From: a virus
Direction: 5' to 3' (one strand)
IMG/VR virus record: IMGVR_UViG_3300042332_001032
Location: 1-57,748 of that record
DNA: 57,748 nucleotides
In this document: piece after piece, positions 57,603 to 57,748 of the stretch
How positions within the stretch are numbered: position 1 is the first letter of the stretch
Layout: each line of letters opens with the position of its first letter
Position numbers and translations under genes: made by a program
The notes under the pieces: generated by a model
The model's database searches: none
Told to the model about the DNA's origin: nothing
What the model saw: only the letters and a program-made list of their open reading frames with translations

Positions 57603-57748
57603 GTGATCTTTAGTCACTCAGCTTTCACTCAGCCTTGCAAAAGATAAATAAAAAAGATAAATAAAAATAACCCCTTTAATGGAAATAGATCTAAAACAAA
57701 TAATAAAAAGACCTTTCAGTGGCGTAGCTAGATTAATTTCTATAGGAT
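57587..57748 (+). mobile_element. TnpB-derived short element E9, left part, cut by window end
   Basis: Flank TTCAGG, starts GCTGAGTGAAAGC. The left hairpin is a near-perfect 20-bp inverted repeat because the return arm reads CTTTCACTCAG instead of ATGAAACTCAG. The central region is of the E7 type (AGATTAATTTCT). Right end outside the window. Confidence 0.85.

Noticed and set aside
1-57748. Direct terminal repeat or circular closure through the repeat at both ends
   Set aside because: The end copies are in opposite orientation and from different central variants (AAGGAAGAC type at the left, AGATTAATTTCT type at the right).

Overview
This window is part of the genome of a large tailed phage with a contractile tail, distantly related to T4. 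The minus strand carries the T4-type head and neck set in T4-like order: portal (gp20), a small core protein, prohead protease (gp21), scaffold (gp22) and major capsid protein (gp23). Homologues of the gp4 head-completion and gp15 tail-completion proteins are also present. T4-type late promoters (TATAAATA) precede several of these genes. Terminase, tail tube and sheath, baseplate, DNA polymerase and lysis genes are absent, so this is a fragment. Both window ends fall inside copies of the same repeated element, in opposite orientation, which suggests a contig broken at repeats. The host cannot be named from the sequence.

Layout. (1) 0-15.6 kb, minus strand: adhesin and tail-fibre genes, including three tandem kelch-like beta-propeller proteins, a tail-collar protein, an NHL-propeller protein and a PKD-domain protein. 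Most share a short N-terminal INDNF motif that is probably a common docking module. (2) 15.7-28 kb: a conserved plus-strand phage gene and a homing endonuclease, then the capsid/portal block. (3) 28-32.6 kb, plus strand: a TnpB element followed by a two-gene cassette with a BspA-like protein of 27 repeats. (4) 32.6-40.9 kb, minus strand: gp15-like, GroES-like and gp62-like proteins, and a cluster of DUF366-like protein, glycosyltransferase-like protein, class II amidotransferase and QueC, which points to 7-deazaguanine (possibly archaeosine-type) chemistry. (5) 41-57.7 kb, mostly plus strand: early genes (RadA-like ATPase, HPRT, ATP-dependent ligase, TilS-like enzyme), a tRNA cluster with several oddly built tRNAs, homing endonucleases, and many small genes. 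Sigma70-like promoters here share an unusual extended -35 of the form TTGCTAGTKCCT.

Mobile DNA. Two full IS200/IS605-type tnpB elements (no tnpA) and seven short relatives are scattered through the window. The short copies of about 350 bp keep the element's left hairpin and its right 140 bp, that is, the 3' end of tnpB where the guide (omega) RNA lies, but have lost the tnpB body. Hairpins in that region keep pairing while their sequence changes between copies, so these look like solo omega-RNA elements that could be served in trans by the two TnpB proteins. One copy has shrunk to 43 bp. Three Vsr/EDxHD-like homing endonucleases, one GIY-YIG endonuclease and a duplicated 419-bp cassette add to an unusually mobile-rich phage genome.
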